64,000 nucleotides of DNA from Acidobacteriota bacterium (GTDB taxonomy: Bacteria > Acidobacteriota > Thermoanaerobaculia > UBA5066 > Gp7-AA6). The notes under the pieces were generated by a model that was not told the DNA's origin, searched no databases, and was given only the letters and a program-made list of their open reading frames with translations. This document shows, piece after piece, positions 48,040-55,024 of this stretch; position 1 is the stretch's first letter, and every line of letters begins with the position of its first letter. The translations under genes and the position numbers were made by a program. The stretch covers positions 1 through 64,000 of the forward strand of contig DAHUXD010000047.1 of NCBI GenBank assembly GCA_027307335.1, read 5' to 3'.

Positions 48040-48239
48040 CGGTACACCTCTTCGAGGCGGATCGCGTCCCGTGAACACTAACCTCTTTTGGCCCCGTTAG
48101 CCTATCTGCGCGATCTAAACTATCGGTAAATGTGAGAGTCCGTTCAGGGACACGATCGATCGCCGATCGCGCGGCCTTCGTCCGGACCCCCACGATAGGC
48201 TTTCGCAGCGATGAGGTTCGGTTCGCGACGTTCGGGCGG

Positions 48240-48299
48240 ATGCTTCGTCTCGCGGGCGCGGCGGCCCTCTTCCTCGCGATGCTCCCGGGCTGCTCCTAA
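48240..48299 (+). pseudogene. Truncated lipoprotein signal peptide
   Basis: A 19-codon frame encodes MLRLAGAAALFLAMLPGCS, an apparently complete lipoprotein signal with lipobox LPGC, immediately followed by TAA. Either a gene lost its body or this is a chance frame. It lies in the 296-base gap upstream of the channel gene; the rest of that gap shows no other gene. Confidence 0.3.
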
Positions 48300-48335
48300 T
48301 CTGAAGTAGCGGCGCGAGAAGAGCGAGCAGAGGGC

Positions 48336-49022
48336 GTGAGACGGCCGACGGCATTCTCTCAGGTCTGGTGGGAGAAGTGGGGCCTCACCGCCATGCTCGT
48401 GCTCCTCGTGCTCGAGATCTTCGTCGCCCTGCCCCTCGAAACGCTGAACCTCGTCAGCCCCACGCTCGTCGGCGCCGTTACGACGCTTCTGCTCCTCTCG
48501 GGGGTGTTCGCGATGGCTCGTCGCGGGCTGACGACCGTCCTGGTGGGCCTCATCGCCGTGGCCTCCCTCGTGGCGCGCTGGATCATGCTGGTCCATCCGG
48601 GCCGGACCGTGGACATCTGGGATCTCGCTCTCGCGACGCTGGCCATCGGGGTGTTCACCGTCTTCGTTCTGCAGCAGGTCTTCCGAGCGGGGCCGATCAC
48701 GGGTGACCGGATCCGCGGGTCGATCCTCGCGTATATCCTCATCGGGCTCGTCTGGTGCCTCGCGTACCAGCTGCTCAACACCCTGGTCCCGGATGCCTTC
48801 CACTTCCCGACGGCGCAGGGGCCCATGTACGGCAGGCTCAATCCTCATCTCGTGTACTTCAGCTTCGTCACGCTCACGACCGTGGGCTACGGCGACATCA
48901 CGCCGGTCTACCCGGTCGCGCGGACGCTCGCCACGGCCGAAGGTCTCATCGGGCAGCTTTACCCGGCCATCCTCATCGCGCGACTCGTGTCGCTGCAGAT
49001 TGCGTCGGGCCGCGAGAGCTGA
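48336..49022 (+). CDS. Two-helix-pore potassium channel family protein
   Basis: This 228-residue membrane protein has about six hydrophobic segments. The last two flank the K+ selectivity filter FVTLTTVGYGDITPVYPVAR (TVGYGD near residue 184), as in Ion_trans_2 channels. There is no cytoplasmic ligand-binding domain after the pore. GTG 48336 is preceded by GAGCAGAGGG. It is transcribed opposite to both neighbours in the island. Confidence 0.88.
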   Translation: MRRPTAFSQVWWEKWGLTAMLVLLVLEIFVALPLETLNLVSPTLVGAVTTLLLLSGVFAMARRGLTTVLVGLIAVASLVARWIMLVHPGRTVDIWDLALATLAIGVFTVFVLQQVFRAGPITGDRIRGSILAYILIGLVWCLAYQLLNTLVPDAFHFPTAQGPMYGRLNPHLVYFSFVTLTTVGYGDITPVYPVARTLATAEGLIGQLYPAILIARLVSLQIASGRES

Positions 49023-49060
49023 GTCGTCGGTTTACGCGTCGGGGAGAAGGCGAAGCTCGA

Positions 49061-49384
49061 CTATCTGGTTTCCTTGTACACGCGATCCGCAATCGCGACT
49101 GCGGTGCTCGCCGTCGGCCAGCCTGCGTAGAACGCGAGGTGTGTGATGACTTCGCCGACTTCTTCGCGGGTCACGCCGTTCCCAAGCGCTTTCTTCAAAT
49201 GGAACGGAAGTTCGTTCGTGCGATAGAGCGAAATCAGGCACGCGATGGTGACGAGGCTGCGGTCGCGCGGCGAGAGTCCCGGCCTCTCCCACATGTCGCC
49301 GAACAGAACTTTGTCGGTGTATTCCGCGAGAGCGGGTGCGATGTCGCGGAAGATTTGAGGGGCGTTATGTGGTTTGTCGGGCAT
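49061..49384 (-). CDS. Carboxymuconolactone decarboxylase (CMD)-family protein
   Basis: This 107-residue protein of the AhpD/CMD fold has MWERPGLSPRDRSLVTIACL, ELPFHLKKALGNGVTREEVG and EVITHLAFYAGWPTASTA. The conserved ACLISLYR Cys and the downstream His are placed as in CMD proteins. Family members are decarboxylases, peroxidases or of unknown activity. It is encoded just after a cupin gene (five-base gap), a recurrent pairing. The frame continues upstream only as a shadow of that cupin gene. Confidence 0.88.
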   Translation of the reverse strand: MPDKPHNAPQIFRDIAPALAEYTDKVLFGDMWERPGLSPRDRSLVTIACLISLYRTNELPFHLKKALGNGVTREEVGEVITHLAFYAGWPTASTAVAIADRVYKETR

Positions 49385-49389
49385 GAGTG

Positions 49390-49806
49390 TCAGTCCTTCT
49401 TTGTGTTCACGGGCGTGACGTATTGCTCGTCGGTGACCTTCTCCAGCCAATCGACGTTCTTGCCGTTCTTGAATTCCTGAATGGCGATGTGGGTTACCGC
49501 CGTCTTGTCGGTCGCGCCGTGCCAGTGCTTCCTGTCCGGCGGGCAGGTCACGACATCGCCGGGGCGCATTTCGACTTTCTCCTCGCCCCAGCACTGGGTC
49601 CACCCCAGTCCCGCCGTGACGATCAGGGTCTGGCCGCAGGGGTGCGTGTGCCAGTTCGACCGGGCACCCGGCTCGAAGGTCACGGATGCGCCGCTGAACG
49701 CCGCGGGCCCCGGTGACTGGAACAGCGGATCGACCCGGACCTTGCCGGTGAAGTAGTCGGCCGGTCCGGCTTGGGACGGCTGTGAGCCGTTTCGCTTAAT
49801 TTCCAT
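49390..49806 (-). CDS. Cupin-domain protein
   Basis: This 138-residue single-cupin protein has motif 1 in [20 protein letters not shown] (His, His and a Gln near the metal site) and motif 2 in [20 protein letters not shown]. The downstream segment AVTHIAIQE completes the barrel. It is cytoplasmic, with no signal peptide. It probably works with the CMD-family protein that follows, perhaps on a ring-cleavage product (inference). AAAAGGGAAA precedes ATG 49806. Confidence 0.88.
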   Translation of the reverse strand: MEIKRNGSQPSQAGPADYFTGKVRVDPLFQSPGPAAFSGASVTFEPGARSNWHTHPCGQTLIVTAGLGWTQCWGEEKVEMRPGDVVTCPPDRKHWHGATDKTAVTHIAIQEFKNGKNVDWLEKVTDEQYVTPVNTKKD

Positions 49807-49934
49807 GGACTTTCCCTTTTCTTGCCGCGCTCGGGTAAGAAAGGTATGCCAGGCGGAGCCGTGAAGTCTAAGACGCTCCGCTCAAACGAAGCACCGCTGC
49901 AACTTCCATTTGCGGCGGCACGAGGCCAGGGTGT

Positions 49935-50034
49935 TGGCGGAAGCGTGTGGGAGTCGAACCCACCCGTCCCGGCACGAGGCCGCGACGCCGACGGATTTGA
50001 AGTCCGCGAGGGTCACCGGACCCCGTGCGCTTCC
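49935..50034 (-). tRNA. selC: tRNA-Sec (anticodon UCA)
   Basis: The minus-strand gene runs from GGAAGCGC (50034) to CGCTTCCGCCA (49935), about 100 bases with encoded CCA. The anticodon arm CGGACTTCAAATCCG gives UCA; the long variable arm (GCGTCGCGGCCTCGTGCCGGGAC region) and T arm GTGGGTTCGACTCCCAC are as in bacterial selenocysteine tRNAs. Position 8 of the extended acceptor is a C-A mismatch. CATAAT at 50041-50046 is a good -10. No selA, selB or recognisable selenoprotein is in the window. Its 3' end is copied at 43578 and 41332. Confidence 0.92.
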
Positions 50035-50215
50035 GGGCGGATTATGCCTCGGGTCGGCCACGGAGGAGCTACCGGCGTGTTGGCGACCCGCGCGAGCCCG
50101 TTCATCGGGAGCCTCGCCGCGGAGCGCCTGAGCGACGACGTCGATTTCAGGATCCCGTCGATCGTCCGGGGGGCCGCGCGGAAGGTCAGCCGAGTCCTCT
50201 CGCCCTCCTCGGCGA

Positions 50216-51175
50216 CTACCTGGGCGGTCGCGCCTTCCGCCGACTCGCGCGTCGACGCCTTCGGCTCCTCGTTACGGCCTTCGTGGTGTCGGCTGCCTCG
50301 AACAGGTGCCGAATGCCGAGTTCCAACAGATCGACAGCCCTCTCCAGGGCGCCGAGCTGTCCGACCCGCACCATCGCGACGGACAGGCGCAAGTCGAATG
50401 ATGGCGGGCGCAGCACTTCAACCGTGTCGCGACAGTTCTCCCTGGCAATAAAGCGGGCTGGCAGCAACCCGATTCCATATCCGGACTGAATGAGAGCCAG
50501 CTGCAAATGGATGTTGTAGTGGATTTCAGCCGCAACCGTGAGGGTGAAGCCGGCACGTTCCATCTGATCGATGAGGCTTGCCCGGAGCAAGCACCCAGAA
50601 GGGTTGAGCACCCAGGGTGCTCTGCTCAAACTTTCCCAGTCATCGTCGATGTTGCCCGCGGCACCCTGAACGATCTCCATGTGGTCGCCGGCAATGACGT
50701 GCGTCAGAAGAGGTGAAGGCGCGGTCTTACCTTCGGGCAGGAACACGACAGCAACGTCGAGTTCACCGGCGAGCAGCCGGCTGAACAATTCACCGGTCAG
50801 TGCGCTCAACAGCCGCAGCCGGACCTCGGGGTATTTTTCAGTCAGCGCGCGAAAAGGTTTGATCAGCGTTCCCTCGGCCAGCGCATGCGCGAGCCCGATG
50901 CGCAGGAGGCCGTGAGGTTCGGCGTCGGGCGACGCCACAGATCTCAGCGTCTCCGTCCGCTGCAACAGGTCTCGCGCCTGTTCGAGCACTCTGGAGCCCA
51001 GCGAGTTCAGGCGCGGCGGCTTTACAGAGCGGTCGAGCAACTCGGCACCCAATGCGGCCTCCAGCCTTTGCAGTTGGCGGGTTACGGCGGAGGGTGTGCG
51101 GTGCAGACGATCGGCTGCACCGGCGATGGACCCGGCCTGGGCAAACTCCACGAGCGCGTGTAAATCGTCGAGCAC
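50216..51175 (-). CDS. LysR-family transcriptional regulator
   Basis: This regulator of about 319 residues has an N-terminal winged helix-turn-helix (residues 5-60: HALVEFAQAGSIAGAADRLH, TPSAVTRQLQRLEAALGAEL) and a substrate-binding domain (from about 85: GLLRIGLAHALAEGTLIKPF, DVAVVFLPEG). The last 25 residues are a basic tail (RSRRRRRASRRKARPPR). GTG 51175 is chosen because AGGAGG lies six bases upstream; TTG 51193 is the longer option. It is divergent from ridA, with repeats between them that could be its operator. Confidence 0.9.
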   Translation of the reverse strand: MLDDLHALVEFAQAGSIAGAADRLHRTPSAVTRQLQRLEAALGAELLDRSVKPPRLNSLGSRVLEQARDLLQRTETLRSVASPDAEPHGLLRIGLAHALAEGTLIKPFRALTEKYPEVRLRLLSALTGELFSRLLAGELDVAVVFLPEGKTAPSPLLTHVIAGDHMEIVQGAAGNIDDDWESLSRAPWVLNPSGCLLRASLIDQMERAGFTLTVAAEIHYNIHLQLALIQSGYGIGLLPARFIARENCRDTVEVLRPPSFDLRLSVAMVRVGQLGALERAVDLLELGIRHLFEAADTTKAVTRSRRRRRASRRKARPPR

Positions 51176-51203
51176 GGGATCCTCCTGAAGCAACTCCTAC
51201 CCA

Positions 51204-51253
51204 AGCAATATCAGAATCGTGCGCCACCAGCAATATCATTATGAGAATAATGA
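51204..51253. promoter_or_regulatory. Operator-like repeats between the LysR gene and ridA
   Basis: AGCAATATCA occurs twice (51204-51213 and 51229-51238), 25 bases apart. A perfect 7-bp inverted repeat TCATTAT-GAGA-ATAATGA (51236-51253) overlaps the second copy. The AT-rich palindrome and direct repeats between divergent genes are as expected for LysR binding sites. Confidence 0.5.
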
Positions 51254-51317
51254 ACTTGTGGAATTGTCGGTACTCCGCTACAAGCGGTCGGTAGAGCCAG
51301 TGGAGGTAGGAGTTGCC

Positions 51318-51698
51318 ATGAGCAAGACAGCAATTACGTCGCCTGAAATCGCGGCGCCGGTCGGCCCTTTTTCCCAGGCAGTCAAGATCGATGGGTTCCT
51401 CTTCTTCAGCGGACAGGTCGCCCAAGACCCGGCCACCGGCAAGGTGGTCGAGGGGGGCATCGTGCCCGAGACGGAACGCGTCTTCCAAAACCTATCGGCG
51501 GTTCTGAAGGCGGCCGGCAAGAGTTTTGACGATGTCGTGCGCGCCGGTGTGTTTCTCACGAACATGACTGACTTCGCCGCGATGAATGGCATCTACGCGA
51601 AATATTTCAGTCAGCCCTTTCCCGCCCGCACGACGATCGCGGCTGCCGCGCTACCGCTCGGGGCCTGCGTCGAGATCGATCTCGTTGTCAAGGTCTGA
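51318..51698 (+). CDS. ridA: RidA/YjgF-family deaminase
   Basis: This 126-residue trimeric protein hydrolyses reactive enamine/imine intermediates. Signature segments: APVGPFSQAVKIDGFLFFSG, VVRAGVFLTNMTDFAAMNGI, FPARTTIAAAALPLGACVEID with the conserved Arg and Glu/Cys region. GGAGGT and AGGAG precede ATG 51318, so the frame upstream of it is not used. It is divergent from the LysR gene and 28 bases ahead of the permease gene. Confidence 0.92.
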   Translation: MSKTAITSPEIAAPVGPFSQAVKIDGFLFFSGQVAQDPATGKVVEGGIVPETERVFQNLSAVLKAAGKSFDDVVRAGVFLTNMTDFAAMNGIYAKYFSQPFPARTTIAAAALPLGACVEIDLVVKV

Positions 51699-51726
51699 GG
51701 CGGCGCATCCGAGAGGAGTGCTCTTC

Positions 51727-54231
51727 ATGGGGACATTGTTTCAGGACGTTCGCTACGGCTTGCGCATGCTGGCCAGGAAGCCCACGTTCACGATCGTCGC
51801 TGTCCTGACGCTGGCTCTGGGCGTGGGAGCCAACACGGCGATTTTCAGCATCGTGAACGCCGTGTTGCTCCGTTCTCTTCCGTTCCCCGACCCCGACCGT
51901 CTTGTCAGGATCTCCTTCAACAACCCGGGTGTGGGATTGCGGAACGTTCGGTTTTCAGTGCCGGAATTCGACGATCTGAGAACGCGGGCGGATGTGTTCG
52001 AAGACGTGAGTGTCATCGTTTTCGGCCCCACAAACCTGACCGGTGCCCAACAGCCCGAACACCTGGAGATGATGGAGGTTTCGCCCAGCTACTTTTCCAT
52101 GCTCGGCGCTACCCCGGAACTCGGACGCTTGTTTGGTCACCAGGACTTCGCGCTCGGTTTCGCGCCCGCGGTCGTCATCAGCGATGCCTTGTGGCGCCGA
52201 TCTTATGGGGCCGATCCTCGCGTCCTCGGCCGCAGCCTCCGCCTCGATAACGATCTGTACACCATCGTCGGCGTCCTCTCTCCCGGATTTCGCAACCCCG
52301 GACTGACCATTCCAGCCGTGGAGGTGTGGCTTACCTGCGGATTCAGTGGCGATCCGTTCCCGGCGCCAGCGCGTGGCTTGCGGATACTCCCAGGGGCAAT
52401 CGGTCGTCTCAAGCCGGGCCTCACCCTGGCGCAGGCCCAGGCGCGGCTCGATGCCCTGACCGCCAATTTGCGTCGCGACTTTGCGAACGATTACCCCCCG
52501 CAAGCCAGATGGACGGTTGAGATCGTGCCGTTGCAGCAATCGTTGGTCGGGAAGGTTCGGCCGATGCTCGTCGTGTTGATGGCTGCCGTAATCTTGATCG
52601 TTTTCGTGGTGTCCCTGAACATCGGCAGTCTGCTGCTGGCGCGCGCCTCGGGACGACAGCAAGAGATGGCACTGCGAGCGGCAATCGGAGCGAGCGGCGG
52701 CAGAATGATCCGGCAGATGCTCACCGAATCGCTGTTGCTGGCGTTCCTCGGGGGAATCGCTGGGCTGATGACGGCGGTGATCACGCTGAAAGCCGTCCTG
52801 CGATTCGTGCCGGCAACTCTTCCGCGACTGGGCGAAGTCAACATTGATTGGCGGGTTCTGGGATTTGCGTTGCTGATTTCGCTCGCGACGGGTCTACTGT
52901 TTGGGCTGGCTCCCGCGCTTCATTCCTCGAAGGCGGGACTTGCGGGTACGATGCGCGATGGCTCGCGCGGCTCGAGTTACGGCGCGAAGGCCGGGCGCAT
53001 GCGCGACGTGCTGATGGTGTCGCAGCTGGCCCTTGCGGTCGTGCTGATGATCGGCGCGGGGCTCCTGTTGGAAACGCTGCGCGATTTGTTGCGGCAGAAT
53101 CCGGGCTTCAACGCATCGCAAGTGGTGACGGCGAATATCTATCTGCCGAACCCGAATGATCCGGCGCTCGATCCGTATCACACCTTCGCGCAGCAGATTC
53201 CCTTCAATCGCGAACTGCTGCGGCGCGCGAACGCGATTCCCGGCGTGAAGTTGGCGGCGATCACGTCCAACTTGCCGGCCGCCGACACGATCAACGGCGA
53301 TTCGGCGGCCTACGGCACCACCAATCACAATTCGCTGGCTATCGAAGACCGGCCCACGGACTCCTCGGAAGACTTGAGCGCGGAGGTCATCCGCATCAGC
53401 CCGAATTATTTTCGGGTGCTACAAACACCACTGGTGGAGGGGCGCTTCTTCACCGAGGACGACGAGAACGGCAAGCTGCCCGTGGTGATCATCGATGAGG
53501 CGACGGCAAGGCGCTACTGGTGGCCGGATCGTGATCCCGTGGGCCGGCGGCTGCGTATCCGGTTGCGTTTCGGGCAGAATCCCGTGAATCAATGGAGCAC
53601 CGTGGTGGGCGTGGTGAAAAACGTCAGGCACGACGGGCTCGACGTCGATGGCGTGCCGCACCTCTATGTTCCGCTGAATCAATTTATCGGGCGGTCGTTG
53701 AGCCTGGCTCTGCGAACGTCGCTGCCCGCGAGCACGTTGGAGCCGCAGATTCGCGGCGCGATTCAGAGCATCGATCCGGGGCTGCCGGTGTTCAACGTCA
53801 CCTCGATGGATGAGGTACTGGATGCATCGCTGGCATCGCGCAGGTTTTCCGCAAAGTTGGTGGCGGGATTTGCGGCGGGGGCGCTCTTGCTGGCCTCGAT
53901 CGGAATCTACGGCTTGCTGGCCTATATGGTTGGGCAAAGATCCCGGGAGATCGGTCTGCGCATGGCCCTGGGCGCCCAGCGGGACGACATTCTGAAACTG
54001 TTTTTACGCAAGGGCGTCATTCTTGCCGGCGTGGGGATCGTTGTCGGAGTGGTCGTTTCCGCATCGACTGCGTCCATGATGGCGAGTTTGCTCTATGAGG
54101 TGCGCCCCCATGATCCGGCTGTGTTTCTGATCGTACCGCTGCTGTTGTTCGCGGTCGCCGTTCTGGCCAGCTACCTTCCGGCCCGGCGCGCGACGAAAGT
54201 AGACCCGATGATTGTCCTTCGCGAGGCATGA
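51727..54231 (+). CDS. MacB-like ABC permease of the acidobacterial two-block (ADOP) type
   Basis: This 834-residue permease has two repeats of membrane helices and periplasmic domain. The start is DVRYGLRMLARKPTFTIVAV followed by LTLALGVGANTAIFSIVNAVLLR, which is diagnostic of the large family of ABC permeases amplified in Acidobacteriota. FtsX-type blocks lie near residues 285-400 (ASGRQQEMALRAAIGASGGR) and 710-834 (SREIGLRMALGAQRDDILKL). There is no ATPase gene beside it. Codon use is less GC-rich than in the LPS block. GAGGAG precedes ATG 51727. Confidence 0.9.
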   Translation: MGTLFQDVRYGLRMLARKPTFTIVAVLTLALGVGANTAIFSIVNAVLLRSLPFPDPDRLVRISFNNPGVGLRNVRFSVPEFDDLRTRADVFEDVSVIVFGPTNLTGAQQPEHLEMMEVSPSYFSMLGATPELGRLFGHQDFALGFAPAVVISDALWRRSYGADPRVLGRSLRLDNDLYTIVGVLSPGFRNPGLTIPAVEVWLTCGFSGDPFPAPARGLRILPGAIGRLKPGLTLAQAQARLDALTANLRRDFANDYPPQARWTVEIVPLQQSLVGKVRPMLVVLMAAVILIVFVVSLNIGSLLLARASGRQQEMALRAAIGASGGRMIRQMLTESLLLAFLGGIAGLMTAVITLKAVLRFVPATLPRLGEVNIDWRVLGFALLISLATGLLFGLAPALHSSKAGLAGTMRDGSRGSSYGAKAGRMRDVLMVSQLALAVVLMIGAGLLLETLRDLLRQNPGFNASQVVTANIYLPNPNDPALDPYHTFAQQIPFNRELLRRANAIPGVKLAAITSNLPAADTINGDSAAYGTTNHNSLAIEDRPTDSSEDLSAEVIRISPNYFRVLQTPLVEGRFFTEDDENGKLPVVIIDEATARRYWWPDRDPVGRRLRIRLRFGQNPVNQWSTVVGVVKNVRHDGLDVDGVPHLYVPLNQFIGRSLSLALRTSLPASTLEPQIRGAIQSIDPGLPVFNVTSMDEVLDASLASRRFSAKLVAGFAAGALLLASIGIYGLLAYMVGQRSREIGLRMALGAQRDDILKLFLRKGVILAGVGIVVGVVVSASTASMMASLLYEVRPHDPAVFLIVPLLLFAVAVLASYLPARRATKVDPMIVLREA

Positions 54232-54310
54232 CTTCACCGGTCTACGGCAGGTTCATCAATGGCGTTCCGGGGATCCAGGCGGCCCGGCTTCAATCAGACG
54301 TGGTGGTGAT

Positions 54311-54337
54311 TGGTGGAGCTGACCGGGATCGAACCGG
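54311..54337 (-). repeat. Truncated copy of the tRNA-Ala 3' end
   Basis: TGGTGGAGCTGACCGGGATC plus GAACCGG is identical over 27 bases to the 3' end of the tRNA-Ala gene (54484-54510), same orientation, 173 bases away. The rest of the tRNA is replaced by unrelated GC-rich DNA. This is the pattern left by site-specific insertion or by deletion between tandem tRNA genes. Confidence 0.8.
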
Positions 54338-54377
54338 CCGCGCCTCGCTTCGCTCGGGCGCTCGGCGGCGAAGCAGG

Positions 54378-54400
54378 CGGGGGGCGCACGGCGCCCCCCG
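54378..54400. repeat. Strong GC hairpin next to the tRNA-Ala remnant
   Basis: CGGGGGGCGC (54378-54387), ACG loop and GCGCCCCCCG (54391-54400) make a perfect 10-bp stem between the truncated and the intact tRNA-Ala. It could be part of the inserted element or a terminator for the tRNA. Confidence 0.5.
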
Positions 54401-54483
54401 AACCCCCCGAGATCGGTCGCCGCTTCGATCCTGACGAGCTCGGTCCTCAGGAGGGTCGTGGCTCGAAGGAATGCCGTGGCTGT

Positions 54484-54560
54484 TGGTGGAGCTGACCGGG
54501 ATCGAACCGGCGACCTCCTGAATGCCATTCAGGCGCTCTCCCAAACTGAGCTACAGCCCC
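54484..54560 (-). tRNA. tRNA-Ala (anticodon GGC)
   Basis: The minus-strand gene starts GGGGCTGTAGCTCAG (54560) and ends CAGCTCCACCA (54484), with CCA encoded. The anticodon stem-loop CCTGA-ATGGCAT-TCAGG gives GGC, alanine. D arm AGCTCAGTTTGGGAGAGCG and T arm GCCGGTTCGATCCCGGT are canonical. A -10-like TATCCT lies 20 bases upstream. Confidence 0.93.
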
Positions 54561-54619
54561 ACGCGGAAGAGGGCGCGAAGGATAGCACGGCGCCTCGGGG
54601 CGGCCCAAGCGCTCCGCCG

Positions 54620-55024
54620 TCAGTGCTTCGGGAGAGACCTCAGGTACAGGACGACCTGCTCGACCTGCTCCTTCGACAGCGTGCGGCCCCAGGGAGGCAT
54701 CATCGCCGACAGCCCGACTCCCGCTCCGCCGCGCTGGATCGCGTCCGCCAGGTCGGCGTCGGTCTTCTTCTTCTGGAACGCCGGGTCCGAAAGATCTCGA
54801 GGTTTCGGATCGAGGTTGAAGGCGTTGAAGCCGTCGCCGGCGCCGGTTTCGCCGTGGCACGTCTGGCAGTAGTGCTGGAACGTCGCGCGCCCGAGGCGCA
54901 GCTCGTAGGACATCGGCTTCGGCGGAGGCGCCGGCGCGGCGGCGGCCTTCCCCGCCGGCTTGCCCGAGCAGGCTCCGAGCAGGAGCGTGCCGGCGAGGAC
55001 GACACCGAGGCGCATCGTCTTCAT
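54620..55024 (-). CDS. Lipoprotein mono-haem cytochrome c
   Basis: This 134-residue protein has a lipobox signal (LAGTLLLGAC, acylated Cys at about 19), a Pro/Ala linker and one class I cytochrome c domain with CQTCH (about residue 53) and a likely axial Met in AMMPPWG. The end (EQVEQVVLYLRSLPKH) is the usual C-terminal helix. It overlaps the multihaem cytochrome gene by four bases (ATGA) and is the last gene of the Rieske/b operon. It could pass electrons from that complex to terminal acceptors. Confidence 0.9.
   Translation of the reverse strand: MKTMRLGVVLAGTLLLGACSGKPAGKAAAAPAPPPKPMSYELRLGRATFQHYCQTCHGETGAGDGFNAFNLDPKPRDLSDPAFQKKKTDADLADAIQRGGAGVGLSAMMPPWGRTLSKEQVEQVVLYLRSLPKH

Noticed and set aside
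50035-50215. Possible gene between selC and the LysR gene
   Set aside because: Open frames exist on both strands but none has a start with ribosome site or a recognisable domain; only the -10 of selC (50041-50046) is supported.
54338-54483. Second complete tRNA gene beside tRNA-Ala
   Set aside because: Only the 27-base 3' end is present; the DNA that should hold the anticodon and D arms cannot fold into a tRNA.
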